DNA of 64,000 bases from Emiliania huxleyi CCMP1516 (lineage: Eukaryota; Haptophyta; Isochrysidales; Noelaerhabdaceae), in NCBI RefSeq assembly GCF_000372725.1, contig NW_005200088.1, positions 83,069-147,068 on the forward strand. The letters run 5' to 3'. The notes beneath the pieces were generated by a model. The model did not search any database. It worked only from the letters and a program-made list of their open reading frames with translations, and was not told the origin of the DNA. Shown one piece after another: positions 20,915 to 31,170 of the stretch. Every line of letters starts with the position of its first letter. The stretch's first letter is position 1. The position numbers and the translations under genes are program-made.

Positions 20915-22572
20915 TCAGCTCGACCCTGCTCCGATGATAGCTCGCGGCCTAAATGTGCGGCGAGCCAAGCAGATGCCAGCGATGCTCCACAGGCTCATGA
21001 GTGTCAACACGGATGCACGCCGGACTTGATCCGGCACGTTGACGAGCCGTAGAGGGCCGGCTTCCGGGTAGGCGTCCGGCCAATCGCATGCACAAAGCAG
21101 AAAAATGGGAGGCCAGACGATGAAAGAACCAGCGGCGTCGCGCGCGGCCGACGAGGCAATCGCCACGCTAGCTCGACGCACCAAGCTTTGGAGGTCTGGC
21201 TGGTTGCTCGAGCGCGCGAGGCGCTCGCCACGTCGGATGCTAATGGCAAGACTGCTAGGAGTCCAGGCAAGCAGGTATGAACAGGCAAGCATGAAGAAGA
21301 TGCCTTGGGTGAATGTCGAGGTCTCTCGAAACCATGCGCTGAGGCCCAAACAAAAGCAAAACGCAGGGAGCAACAACAAGAGGAGGTTGGAGTACAGTGT
21401 AGTTGAGCCACTGACTCGTTGCAACACCTGCTCCTTGAGTTGTGTTCGTACCATGTGATTGAATGCGTCCAACCCATCGGTCCCACCTCGCAAATAGATG
21501 GCACCGATTGCGGCATAGATCTCGTCGCGGTCAGTTGCACTATAACAACCAGCCACTCTCACGTCAAACGACTCCAGGCAGCGTTGTAGAGCTATCCGCT
21601 GAAGTGCCATGGAGGCTCCAAAGAGGGTGACGCAAACGATGCAGAGGAAGTAGAGTACAAAAGAGAGTGCTGCCAATATTGGCACCGTGAATTGCCAGTA
21701 ATCATCACCCACCAAGACTCTCTCTCCAGTTGGACCGTGCATCGATCCTGTCAGGTCGCCACGGTATAAAAGCATCATAGACAGCAAAATCACGCCAATT
21801 CCCACCGCGACTGCTGCCATCATCACACCAAAGACGACGGCGCTGCGTAGCGGCAGGAAAGTCACTGGCCTGTTCGGATGGATCGCTCTGTACATTGCGA
21901 GTTCGTAGACGCACCAGAGGCGGCTGAAGTAGTGCTCGTCCCAGAGCACAACCAGCTGAGAGGACATTGCGACGAACCCAGCCAGGTGCCGGATGCCCTG
22001 GGTCTTCAGAGCTTGGTTTGTCTGGTGGATGCAAGCCGCGTCAACAAAGTATGACCGCCGTCGCTGCGCCGCCAGCCAAACAAACACTGACGCGGTGGCG
22101 GCTATCAAGCCAGCGACGTACTCGTGACAGGATGCGATGAGAACGATCGGGTTCTCAGCCACCACCCGTGTTCGGACGTTTCCGGGGAGTTCGATTGCAG
22201 GTGAGCCATCAGCAGGCTGGCGACAATACCGACGACCAGTGGCGCAAGCCCGACCTCGTGCAGAGCGAGAGCCATCCACTTGCTCCAACCCTCCGACCGC
22301 CACGCGTGCGAGCAGAAGGAGTCGATGGCACAGACAGGGCGCGACCGCTCATAGAGACGTTCTCGGTCCTCACGGTCCAGCTTATCCGGCAGCTTGGCGA
22401 AAACATTGTTGAAAGGAGAAGAAAGTGTGCTGGCGATGCTGACGCCTCTCTGGAGCTCTTGCGGCGGATGGAGCGTGCTGGCTGCAGCGATGTACTTGGA
22501 AACGTTCACCGCCTGCGCTACGGCGGACTCGCTGGACTGCAACGACGCCGGCGAGGTATATCTCTCGTGCAT
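20915..22572 (-). CDS. Polytopic membrane protein of an algal 'RLWCVYEL' family
   Basis: Two overlapping minus-strand frames form one gene. The first starts at 22572 and contains DSFCSHAWRSEGWSKWMAL and a TM segment (APLVVGIVASLLMAHL). The second carries YFVDAACIHQTNQALKTQGI, ...SSQLVVLWDEHYFSRLWCVY and five or six more TM helices (FGVMMAAVAVGIGVILL, LAALSFVLYFLCIVCVTLF, LLLLLLPAFCFCLGL). The SHAW, DAACIHQ and RLWCVYE motifs are shared by a large family in haptophytes, pelagophytes and dinoflagellates, with resemblance to TIR-like folds; function is unknown. The frames change between about 22150 and 22230. A short unresolved intron or a 1-nt frameshift could explain this. Confidence 0.6.
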
Positions 22573-23368
22573 CCTGGCCGGTTCTTGGGTCTGGCTAATG
22601 CGGAAGCGCAGAGTCCTGCTAATGCAGGCGCGGCTTCGTACACCCTTCCTTGCAGCGAGCCCCCCTTTAACCCTTTTGCTTCATAAGGGTCCTGAGGACC
22701 AAATCTCGATATATCTCCAGTCGTAGCGGTGGAACTTTAAAACGGCTCGGTAAATATTTACATATATGAGAGGATTACGGCACAGTGTCGTTTGAGTCGA
22801 CAGTAACTCTCCCACAGCCCACGTAACTCCGTCTTTTTCAGGCACCCGGAGCCCGCCGCAGCCGCTTCTACGCCGGCGAAGCACCATCAAGCTGCTGTAC
22901 GGCCCCGGCATCGCCTCCCCTGGCTTAGCTCTCAGTCAAGATATTGTGCACATGGGTGGCCTCTACAATATACTCACTGACACTGAACCTCCCAGAGCTC
23001 GTCCCGGTCCGTCACGGCCATCCTCGTCCTCCGGCGGGCCCCCGGCCGCGGCGCGGTGCGGCGGCGTCACAAATCCGACCACAGAGCACCGGGACGCGGT
23101 CGGGCGATCTGAGGCCCAGGTAGGCGAATGCATTGCCCATCCAGGGCTATCACCTGGACCTATCAACAGGCGCCTGCGGCGCCGTGCTCAGGAGTTGGTT
23201 TTCACTCGCTCGAAATGTGTACGTAAAAGGGTTAACCCACCCGCGCTAGGACCTAGGTCTCGGGCGGCGAAGGGGTCACACACATCCGACGACCTCGGGA
23301 ACTAGCCGGGGCAGTCGGAGAAGGGGCAACTCCGTGCACTGACGGTCGGCCGCCAGAAACCACGTGCG
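22573..23368. other. Intergenic, no supported gene
   Basis: Only short ORFs without domain signal. A comparatively AT-rich patch (about 22690-22790, TCGATATATCTCC and AAATATTTACATATATG) may be promoter of the minus-strand gene starting at 22572. Confidence 0.3.
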
Positions 23369-23445
23369 TGGATCGCGTCTGCAGCGCGTCACACCAATCC
23401 TCGCTACCCAACGCGGCCAAAGGATATCCACCTCGAGAACCTCGA
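23369..23445. repeat. Dispersed repeat, copy 2 (first copy at 9544)
   Basis: It shares GCGTGGATCGCGTC, CACACCAATCCTCGCTACCC, AACGCG and GGATATC-ACCTC with 9544-9610. Here the GCGTC element is doubled (GCGTCTGCAGCGCGTC) and the end runs into three CTCGAGAAC units. Confidence 0.7.
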
Positions 23446-23806
23446 GAACCTCGAGAGGCGCGGTGCGGCGCCACACAGGTGGACGTGTGCGGTCCTGGAT
23501 CAGGATTCCGCGGAGATTTTTCCGGTGCATATGCCTTCAGCTCTCGGCAAATGTCTTCAACTCTCTGGGACCGGCCCCAGCTTCGGCTGAGGGCTGACAA
23601 GCTGCCGAGCCCAAATCACTTGAGAGCCGTCGCTCGATCGAGAGACACGAGTGACGAGACACGGAGCGCAGAGAGAATAACTTTTTCGAGTGGCACCTCG
23701 CTGCGCGACATCCAAGATCCAACGAGCGCCGATCCAGTGCAGTCCGCCCAGAGCGGCACAATCTCGCTCCGGGTCGGCGCGCGCGCGCGCGGTCGCGCGT
23801 TTCTCA

Positions 23807-26127
23807 TCACTCATCTGGGCGCAGAGTAAGACCGAACAGCAGCGCCGCCGCGAGCTGGGCGGCGGGAACCTGCTTCACGATCCCGTAGTGCGCGGGGAAG
23901 GAGGGGTCGAAGCCGACGGCCCCCACCTTTGCAGCCAAGTAGACGGCGCCCAAGCCCTTGAGGCCCTTGGAGATGGTGCGGCACGCCTGAGGCAACGGTC
24001 GGTGATGACTCCTCCACACACAGGAGTTGATATGCGCACGGGGCAACAGGCGACCTTCGCAACTCCACGTCCAAAGTCAAGAGCCGCACGGCAGCTGGAG
24101 AGCAAGGCCCCAGTGCTTTTTTTTTCCCTCCCTCCCTCCCTCCCCCCCCCCCCCCTCTCTCTCTCTCTGTGTCTGTGTGTGTGTGCATGCGTGTGCATGC
24201 GAGTGGTGCGTGTGGTCCACGCCTCGTCGGCGCGCAGCTTGCCGCTCTCGGCCGCCTCCTTGAGGTTGAAGGACGAGGCGGCGGCGAGCAGCGTCCACGC
24301 GGCGAAGGCGCGCGAGCAGCGCCGTCCGGTCCACGAGGGGACGACGGCGAGCGGGAAGGTGCCTAATCAGTATTCACTACTTATTAATTATCAACTAGTC
24401 CACGAGGGGACGACGGCGAGCGGGAAGGTGCCTACGCGGCGGCGCGGCTCTCTCTCTCTCTCTCTCGCGCGCGTGTGGTTGTCGTTTGTCTTGCAATGCT
24501 GGCGGGGGCGAGCCTGCGAACGGGTTCCGGGAGGCTGCGAGGAAAGGTCCGGGAAAGGAAGGGGCGTTCTACCAACGGTGCACCGAGCGCAGTCGCGGTG
24601 AAGGCGAGGAAGGAGACGGAGAGGAGCGAATACTTGACGATGACCTGTTCATTACGAGTCATCATGATTAGCTGCTCGTAATGAGGAGAGGAGACGCGAG
24701 TACTTGGCGATGACCTATTGATGACTAGCCCGTTCAGAGGCAACTTGGCGGGAGAGAGGAGCCGGAAGCGCGTGACGAAGGCCGGGTCGTCCGCGCGAGC
24801 AGGGCCTATTAATTATTTTTCATAGGGATTACTATATGAACTACTATTATTAAGGCCGGCTCGTCTGCGCCAGCAGGACCTACTCGTGACTGGTTCGCTC
24901 CGCGGTCACGAGGGGAAGGAGTGACCGCCTCGCCGTCCTCTATCGGCTCGAGCCCAAACTGACGAGCGACTGGGCGACGCCGTCCGCCACACGCCCCGGC
25001 CACGACAGCGGCTTCCGGCGCGCCTGCGCCGGAGGAGAAGTGTCGGGGAGAGGGGCGGCGGCCTCCCGCACAGCCCCCTCCGGGGAGGAGCTGTTGTCGA
25101 GATCGTGGGAGATGCGCCGAGATGCGCCGAGATGCGCCGAGATGCGCCGCGCCTCCTCGGGGAGGGAGCGGGCCCAGACGGCGGCGCTCAGCGCGGCGGT
25201 CGAGCCTTAGGGAGAGGGGGGGGGGGGGTGAGGGGGGGAGGGGGGCGCGGAAGCGCCGGGGCGTGCCGCTGTGTGCTGCTGGGATGGTACTGAGTGTGTC
25301 GCTCTCGTGCCGCTGTGTGCTGCTGAGGATAGCCGCGCTGCCGAGCGTGTCGCTGCGTGTGCTGCTGGGGCGGTAGCCGATGACGCTGGGCTGGCAGCGC
25401 ACCGTACGCGCCCAACAGTGCGGCGCGCTGCAGGCCGGAGTAGGACTGGTGCGAGACGAGCGGAGAGGAGCCTGCGCCATGAACACGAGATATGGGGAGA
25501 TACGGGGAGATATGGGGAAGATGGGGAGATATGGGGAGAGGAGCCTGCGCCATGAACTCAGGGCGGGGGCAGCCATGTGTTGAGGGCATGCATCGGTGGA
25601 GGCGGGCTGTGCATTCGGAGCATCGTTCGAAAGCAGGGGTCCGCAGGGGCGGTTGTCAGCATCTCGGGAGCGGTGCCGGGGATCTGCGTGATCAGAGGTG
25701 CGAAGCCGACCCAGAGAAGGCTACCGAGCCCGGCGGCGACGAGGGCGAGGTTGATCCTGCGGCACGTGGGTGACCCGAGCCGCTCCCAGGAGTCTGCGGA
25801 CGCCGTCGCAAGCGTGCTGTAGCAGCTTGCGATCAGGGGCAGGGCCGATAGCACACTGGTCCGAGCAAAGACGCCGTGCGTGGAGCTGGGCATCATCGCA
25901 CCGAGCGGCTGGTTGGAGCGGATCGTCGTGAAGACGACGGTGGTCCAGGCGGCGCCGGTCGCAAGGCCCACCGCGCCAAACAGCGGCTGCAGGAGCCGCG
26001 GCGGCTTGTCGAGTGGCTTCTTGGCGGCCAAGAGATTCTCCTCGTTTCTGCGTGTCGCTGAGAGGAGCTGCCGACTTCCGGGAGCGTGCATCGCAGTGCA
26101 AGCGACGGCGAGGAGAAGCACCTGCAT
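23807..26127 (-). CDS. Multi-exon membrane protein, probably plastid-targeted
   Basis: Exon 1 starts at 26127 (MQVLLLAVACTAMHAPG, a signal-peptide-like start; AAATTCTTTTT lies 31 bases upstream) and encodes TM segments (LFGAVGLATGAAWTTVVF, LALVAAGLGSLLWVGFAPL). Later exons on the same strand read GLEPIEDGEAVTPSPRDRG, then VGPARADDPAFVTRFRLLSP, then VIVKYSLLSVSFLAFTATAL, then GTFPLAVVPSWTGR and AFAAWTLLAAASSFNLKEAA, and last CRTISKGLKGLGAVYLAAK to GLTLRPDE and stop. Phases agree where checked, for example GTA G|GC CCT and CTC G|GC ACC. Several introns are bounded by duplicated exon ends (24329/24398, 24778/24853, 25461/25532). The middle, about 24970-25600, is not resolved. No named family is recognised; it shares a 588-bp divergent spacer with the MFS gene. 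Confidence 0.5.
24329..24434. repeat. Perfect 37-bp direct repeat bounding an intron
   Basis: Copies at 24329-24365 and 24398-24434 are identical. Read on the minus strand each begins TAG|GCACCTTCCCGC. They are separated by a 32-bp AT-rich tract ending in the acceptor GATTAG. The second exon copy continues in frame as TFPLAVVPSW. Confidence 0.85.
24778..24884. repeat. Imperfect direct repeat bounding an intron
   Basis: AAGGCCGGGTCGTCCGCGCG at 24778 is repeated with a few changes at about 24853, both ending GCAGG-CCTA. Between them is an AT-rich tract. On the minus strand the copies start TAG|GTCCTG (donor) and TAG|GCCCTG (acceptor side), bounding the intron between ANQSRV and GPARADD. Confidence 0.75.
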
Positions 26128-26715
26128 TTTGCCATCCTGGTGAACTCAACGGTTACGAAAAAGAATTTTCATCACGCACAACACCACACCCCTCTCCCTT
26201 TAAAATCCCTGTGTGGTGGCGGCGTGCCGTTCTCCCATCCCTCCCTTGGGTTGTGTGTTTTCTTTCTTTCTTTCTTTACCCCTCTCCCTTGGGTTGTCTG
26301 TTTTCTTTCTTTCTTTCTTTCTTTACACCCCTCTCCTTAAAATCCCTGTGTGGTATTGTGGTGGCGGCGTGCCGTTCTCCCATCCCTCCTTTGGGCTGTC
26401 TGTTTTCTTTCTTTCTTTCTTTTACTGGGCGGGCCCACAAGCCTCCTCGCCTCCTCCCTTTGGCCCCGTAGAACTCCAACCCAGAGTTGTGCCTCCCGCG
26501 TTTGTAGCCTGGCGTTTGTGGTTTGTGCCGCGTCCCGTGCCCCCTAGTTCATTTTAATTAACCCAGAGTTGGAGAGGGTTTTCAAAACCGCAAAAGGCAT
26601 TGCGTTCATTTCCGTAAAAAACACGTCATCGCAAACCCTGTCACCCCCCCCAGCCGCTTAAACTGAAAAAGAGAAAAATCGGCCGCCAGCATCGCGGGTG
26701 CCATCGCGGGCTTTC
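26128..26715. promoter_or_regulatory. Divergent spacer with tandem CTTT-rich repeats
   Basis: This spacer separates the start at 26127 (minus) from the MFS start at 26716. Between 26185 and 26440 there are three copies of the dispersed element: CTCCCATCCCTCC, then TTGGG, then a TTTTCTTTCTTTC tract. Two of them are preceded by GTGGTGGCGGCGTGCCG. AAATTCTTTTT faces the minus gene at 26158-26170. Confidence 0.6.
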
Positions 26716-27169
26716 ATGGCTCTGTGCCGCCACACCAGTTCCCTGTCTCTCTTCCTGCTCCTCTCCGCTGCCGCAGCGCTGGCTGTGACGCCAGCCGCGC
26801 CGAGAGGAGCGCTGCGCCCTGCAGTATCTCGCCCGAGGCTGCGCCACTTCGGCCAGAGGTCGGAGGTGCTGGTGCTCAGCGCCGATCCACCCGCACAGCG
26901 TGGAGCCGTGCGCTCAGGCGCAGCCGTGCGCTCGGCTGCAACCGGTGCGCTCCTCCCGATCTGGCTCGCCGTCTTTGTGCAAATGGTGGGCGTGGGCATC
27001 AACTTATCGACGTTGCCGCTCTTCGTCCTCTCGCTGGGCGGCACGCCCCTCCAGCTGGCCTCTGTCGTCTCCGCCTTCTCGGGGGCGCAGATGCTCGGAG
27101 GGCCACTCCTCGTCCGCGTCTCTGGCCGCGTTGGCAGGTTCGAGCACACGCCACGCCGGCTGTCAGCAG

Positions 27170-27237
<68 letters not shown>

Positions 27238-29543
27238 CAGCTATCCTACCCCTCACCCCTCCTCCCTCCTCCCTCCACCCTTCACCCTCCTCCCTCCTCC
27301 CTCCTCCCTCCTCCCTCACCATCGCAGGCTCGCGGTCCTCCGCTGCTGCCTCGCCGGGAACGCCCTCGCCGCCCTCCTCACGTCAGTCGCGCCAGGCTAC
27401 CGCTGCGTCGCCCTCTGCCGCGTGCTCGCCGGACTGTTCGCTGCGAGCGTGCCGGTGGCACAGGCGGCGGATGTACTTTGGATGTACCTCGGCTGTACCT
27501 CGGCTCTATCTCGGCTCTATCTCGAGCGTGCCGGTGGCGCAGGTGGCGGTGACCGACGTGGTACCGGCCGGCGCAGCCACGTCGCAGGCTCTCTCTCTCT
27601 CTCTCGCTTGGGAGACGCGTCCACGACATGTCCACGACACGTCCACGACACGTCCACGACACGTCCACGACACGTCCCTCCCCACACGTCGCAGGCCCTC
27701 TCTCGCGTTGGCTCTGCCGCCTCCGCCGGAATCATCGCCGGCCCTGCGATCGGAGGCGTCCTCGGGCTGGCGGCGCGCCACTTGCTCGGCGTGCCGCCGC
27801 ACCGCGAGGCTTGCGGGCTGTCCTCGCCGCCTCCGCCCCCCCAGGATGTCGCGAGGTGGTGGCATGCCGTCTAGCGTAGGCGCGGGCAGTCTTCGCCGCC
27901 TCCGCTTGCCTCGCCGCCCTCGTGCTGCTCGCGACGATGCGGGTGAGGCTGGCGCCGCCGCCGGGCGCGGCAGGCGGACCGGGCGCGGCGGCGGGGGGGG
28001 AGGCGGGGGGAGAGGCGAGAGGGGAGGCGGCGAGGGGGGAGGCGAGGGGGGAGGCGGCGAGGGGGGAGGCGGCGAGGGGGGAGGCGAGGGGGGAGGCGGC
28101 GAGGGGGGAGGCGATGTTGGAGTCGGCCGCCTCGCCGCCTCCAGCAGTTGCTGCAGGGGGGCGCGGCGGGAGGGAAGGTTTGGGGCGCGGCGAGGCAGCT
28201 ACTGCTGGCGAGGCTGGCCCGCGCCCCTCCTCTCAGCTGCTCGTCCGGTGCGCGCCGCTGGTTTGGGGTGCGGAGTTTGGCGGGACGCGTGTCCATGACA
28301 CGTCCGGGAGTTGGCCGGCAGGTGGACGGCGCTGGTGACGGGTCTCGCGGTCGTCGTGACCATCACGACGTCTCACTTGCGCGCAGCAGCTCCTGTCGGC
28401 TGGTGGCACTTCTCGAGGAGGGCCGGCGCTGACTGAGTAGGTACGCCGTCATTGCGCAGCAGTTCCTAGACAGTTCCTAGACACTTCCTAGACACTTCCT
28501 AGGTACGCCGTCTTTGCGCAGCAGTTCCTCGGCTACGGCCAGCCGCAGCTGTCCGCCACCCAGTCGGGCGGCGCGGCGGTCGCGCTGCTGCCGCCGCTCG
28601 CTCCGTGTGAGCCTGGCAGTCACCATCGTGCTTTGGGTCTCGAAGGTGGCGCTACTGATGCAGCTGCTTCTGCTCCCGCGGCTGATGAGTGCCATCGGCG
28701 AGGCTCGGTCGTGCGCCGCTGGACTCGTCGTCCTCGCCGCCGCCCTCGCCTCCAGCGCGCGCGTCCGCACTCTGCCGCTGCACGCTTTGCTCTTCCTCGC
28801 GGCGCGCGCGGGCTTGGCGGTGGCGGAGACGGCGAACGTGGCCCTCACCGCTCGCCACTCGCGGCCGGCGGAGCGCGGGCGAAGACTCCTCTCCCTCCGC
28901 TTGCCCCACTCCCCCCCCCNNNNNNNNNNNNNNNNNNNNNNNNNNNNNNNNNNNNNNNNNNNNNNNNNNNNNNNNNNNNNNNNNNNNNNNNNNNNNNNNN
29001 NNNNNNNNNNNNNNNNNNNGGGGGGTGGGGAAATTGAGCGGTGGGAGGATGTTTTTTCCTCCAGGGGGCCCCCGGGTTTTGGGGGGGGGGAGAAGGGGAA
29101 AGTGGCCCTTTACCCTTGCCCCTTCCGGCCGGGGGGGGGCGGGGGAAAAATCCTTTCCCTTTGGTTGGGCCCCCCCCCCCCCCCCCCCTCCCCCTTGCTT
29201 TCTGCCCTCGCCGCCGCTGCCTTCCTCGGCCGCGGGCCCCAGCCCCCCCTCCCACCCGGCTTGCCCCCGCCCCCCCCCCCCACCCCATGTGAGGGCAGGC
29301 CACGGCCATTGTTTCCTTAGGCCGAACCTCGCCTACCTCCAGTCCTTTCAGGCTGGATGCCGTGTCATCACGCCGTGGATCGCAAACTACCTCTTCTCCC
29401 TCTCGCTCGGCGGCAAGTATGGCACGCCCGGTGCACTCCCCTTCCTCGGCACCGCGCTGCTCGCGCTGCTCACCGCGCCTGTGCCGCTGCTGCTTCAGCG
29501 ACGGCCCACGGGCGGCCAGCGGCAGGCACGTCGTGAAGAGTGA
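26716..29543 (+). CDS. Major facilitator superfamily transporter, multi-exon, interrupted by gap
   Basis: Resolved exons: 26716-27137, 27328-27463, 27543-27587 (45 nt), 27695-27808, then from 27880. Introns are 27138-27327 (GT-AG, holds a CA repeat) and 27464-27542, 27588-27694, 27809-27879 (all GC-AG). Spliced they read WLAVFVQMVGVGINLSTLPL, RLAVLRCCLAGNALAALL, VPVAQ|VAVTDVVPAGAATSQ|ALSRVGSAASAGII, GPAIGGVLGLAARHLL and AVFAASACLAALVLLATM. This is the usual first MFS half, including the PAG-x-x-SQALSR loop. The second half appears as YAVFAQQFLGYGQPQLSAT, VSLAVTIVLWVSKVALLMQ, then after the gap LAYLQSFQAGCRVITPWIAN to a stop at 29543. The leader MALCRHTSSLSLFLLLS may be a targeting signal. Middle exon joins (about 27940-28620) are unresolved. 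Substrate unknown. Confidence 0.75.
27164..27236. repeat. (CA)n microsatellite in MFS intron 1
   Basis: About 35 CA units fill most of the first intron of the MFS gene. A CCTCCCTC-rich tract follows. Confidence 0.95.
28437..28532. repeat. Direct repeat bounding TTCCTAGACA minisatellite
   Basis: TAGGTACGCCGTCATTGCGC at about 28438 and TAGGTACGCCGTCTTTGCGC at about 28499, both followed by AGCAGTTCCT, flank three or four units of TTCCTAGACAC. The second copy continues as coding sequence (YAVFAQQFLGY). Confidence 0.8.
28920..29019. other. Assembly gap of 100 N
   Basis: A run of exactly 100 N lies inside the MFS gene. The size is a placeholder, so missing coding length is unknown. Confidence 1.
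29020..29285. other. Low-quality sequence beside the gap
   Basis: After the gap the sequence is dominated by G and C homopolymers (8-19 in a row) with doubled and tripled bases, typical of the degraded end of a Sanger read. Translation is unreliable until about 29300. Confidence 0.7.
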
Positions 29544-29829
29544 ACAGATGAGGCTTGGGCGTGTAGGCTAGCCTGTAGCGTGTGGTAGGTGAGACGACGC
29601 CGTCCCGCCCGGGCCTCTTACTTTTACGGCTTTACTTGCGAGACATCCTCTCCTGTCTCAGCTGCTGCTTTCGCTCTCGTGTCGGTTCGTGTTGACAGAC
29701 ATCAGTCATCACTGATCTGTGATCATCATCAGACATCACAGGAGAGCTCAGAGCGATCAGACCGCTCTACGCACTGTTTCTGAGTGCGCGGGTGCGCGCG
29801 GCCCGTGCGCGAAACAGCCGTCTCTTGGT
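29544..29829. other. Convergent spacer, nothing recognised
   Basis: This is the 3' flank of the MFS gene and the minus-strand Kelch gene. It holds a degenerate GACATCA repeat (about 29697-29745). Confidence 0.5.
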
Positions 29830-30999
29830 CTACATCAAGACAGCTACGGGATACGAGCCCCGCGCCGTCGCCAGCGGCGCCACCGCCTCCCAAGTGTTCG
29901 CTGCCGGGTCGTACTGCTCGACCGAGCTGAGGCAGTCAACGTCGTCGTTGTAGCCGCCCACAGCGTACAGCTTGCCGTCGAGCACCGCCACGGCGAGCTT
30001 ATACCGCGCCTCTGCCATCGGCGCCACCACTTCCCACGCATCCAGCGCCGGATCGTACCGCTCCACCGAGCTGAGGGCGTAGTAACCGTTGCCGTACCCG
30101 CCAACAGCATACAGCTTGCCGTCTAGCACCGCGACGGCGAGATAGTCCCGAGCCGCCATCATCGGCGCCACCGCCTCCCACGCGTTCGCTGTCGGATCGT
30201 ACCGCTCGACCGAGCTGAGGCGGCCGAAGCCGCCGAGGACGTCGCCGCCGTACCCGCCCACAGCATACAGCTTGCCGTCGAGCACCGCCACGGCGTGAGT
30301 CTGCCGCGCCGACCCCATCAGCGCCACCGCCTCCCACGCGTTCTCTCTCGGGTCGTACCGCTCCACCGAGCTGAGGAAACCGTGGTCGTTGCAGAAGCCG
30401 CCCGCAGCGTACAGCTTGCCGTCGAGCACCGCCACGGCGGGAGAAAACCGCTCGACCGCCATCGGCGCCACCGCCTCCCACGCTTTCGTAGCCAAATCGT
30501 ACCGCTCCACCGAGTTGGAATTTGCGCCGTCAGACTCACTCTCGCCGCCCGCCGCGTAGAGCTTGCCATCGAGCACCGCCGTGCCGACATACGCGCGTGG
30601 CGAAGGCATTGGCGCCACAGCCTCCTCTTCCCACTCATTCGTTGACGGGTCGTACCGCTCCAGCGAGCTGACGAACTCGCCACCGCTGCGGCCGCCGAAC
30701 ACAACCAGGCGCAGCCTCTCGCGCTTCTTCAGCGTCTCCTTCCAGCCGCGGCGCCACGCGCGGCACGTCCCCTTGGCGGCGTGCTCCGTGGTCGGCAGCT
30801 GGGCGAGGATGTGCGGGGCGAGGTCCGGCGAGAGGAGGACCTCGGAGAGCACCCACTCGGGCTGCTCCACGAGCCGAGCGGCGTGCTCCTCCGCCACGCG
30901 CAGCGCGGCGTCGCTCGCGCCCGCCTGCGCCTCGATGATGGCGCACAGCTGCGCTGGCGAGAGGCCCGCGACGCGCGCGCCGATGCGGTGGGAGGCCAT
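29830..30999 (-). CDS. F-box-like/Kelch-repeat protein, copy 1, 389 aa
   Basis: Starts MASHRIGARVAGLSPAQL. Residues about 50-90 (VLLSPDLAPHILAQLPTTE, then GTCRAWRRGWKETL) look like an F-box. Five or six Kelch blades follow, each with VERYDP-x-x-x-x-WE-x-VAPM and VAVLDGKLYAVGG. Such proteins usually serve as substrate receptors of SCF-type ubiquitin ligases. It is one of three close paralogues here (46861-48021, 57286-58440). The N-terminal 100 codons are nearly identical in DNA among them, while the blades vary. Single exon. Confidence 0.9.
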   Translation of the reverse strand: MASHRIGARVAGLSPAQLCAIIEAQAGASDAALRVAEEHAARLVEQPEWVLSEVLLSPDLAPHILAQLPTTEHAAKGTCRAWRRGWKETLKKRERLRLVVFGGRSGGEFVSSLERYDPSTNEWEEEAVAPMPSPRAYVGTAVLDGKLYAAGGESESDGANSNSVERYDLATKAWEAVAPMAVERFSPAVAVLDGKLYAAGGFCNDHGFLSSVERYDPRENAWEAVALMGSARQTHAVAVLDGKLYAVGGYGGDVLGGFGRLSSVERYDPTANAWEAVAPMMAARDYLAVAVLDGKLYAVGGYGNGYYALSSVERYDPALDAWEVVAPMAEARYKLAVAVLDGKLYAVGGYNDDVDCLSSVEQYDPAANTWEAVAPLATARGSYPVAVLM

Positions 31000-31170
31000 C
31001 GGTGCAGCAGGCGAGGGAGACGGCGGTGGGAAGAGCCTGGAGGACGTCGGAGGGGCGTTTTCTTCTTTTTTAAGGTGGACAGGTGTGTACTAAGCTCTCG
31101 GTCTACCACACATGAACTGACCTTTTAGGAAGAAGCCACAAAGAAAAAGTCGCAACGCCCCCGGCGCCGC

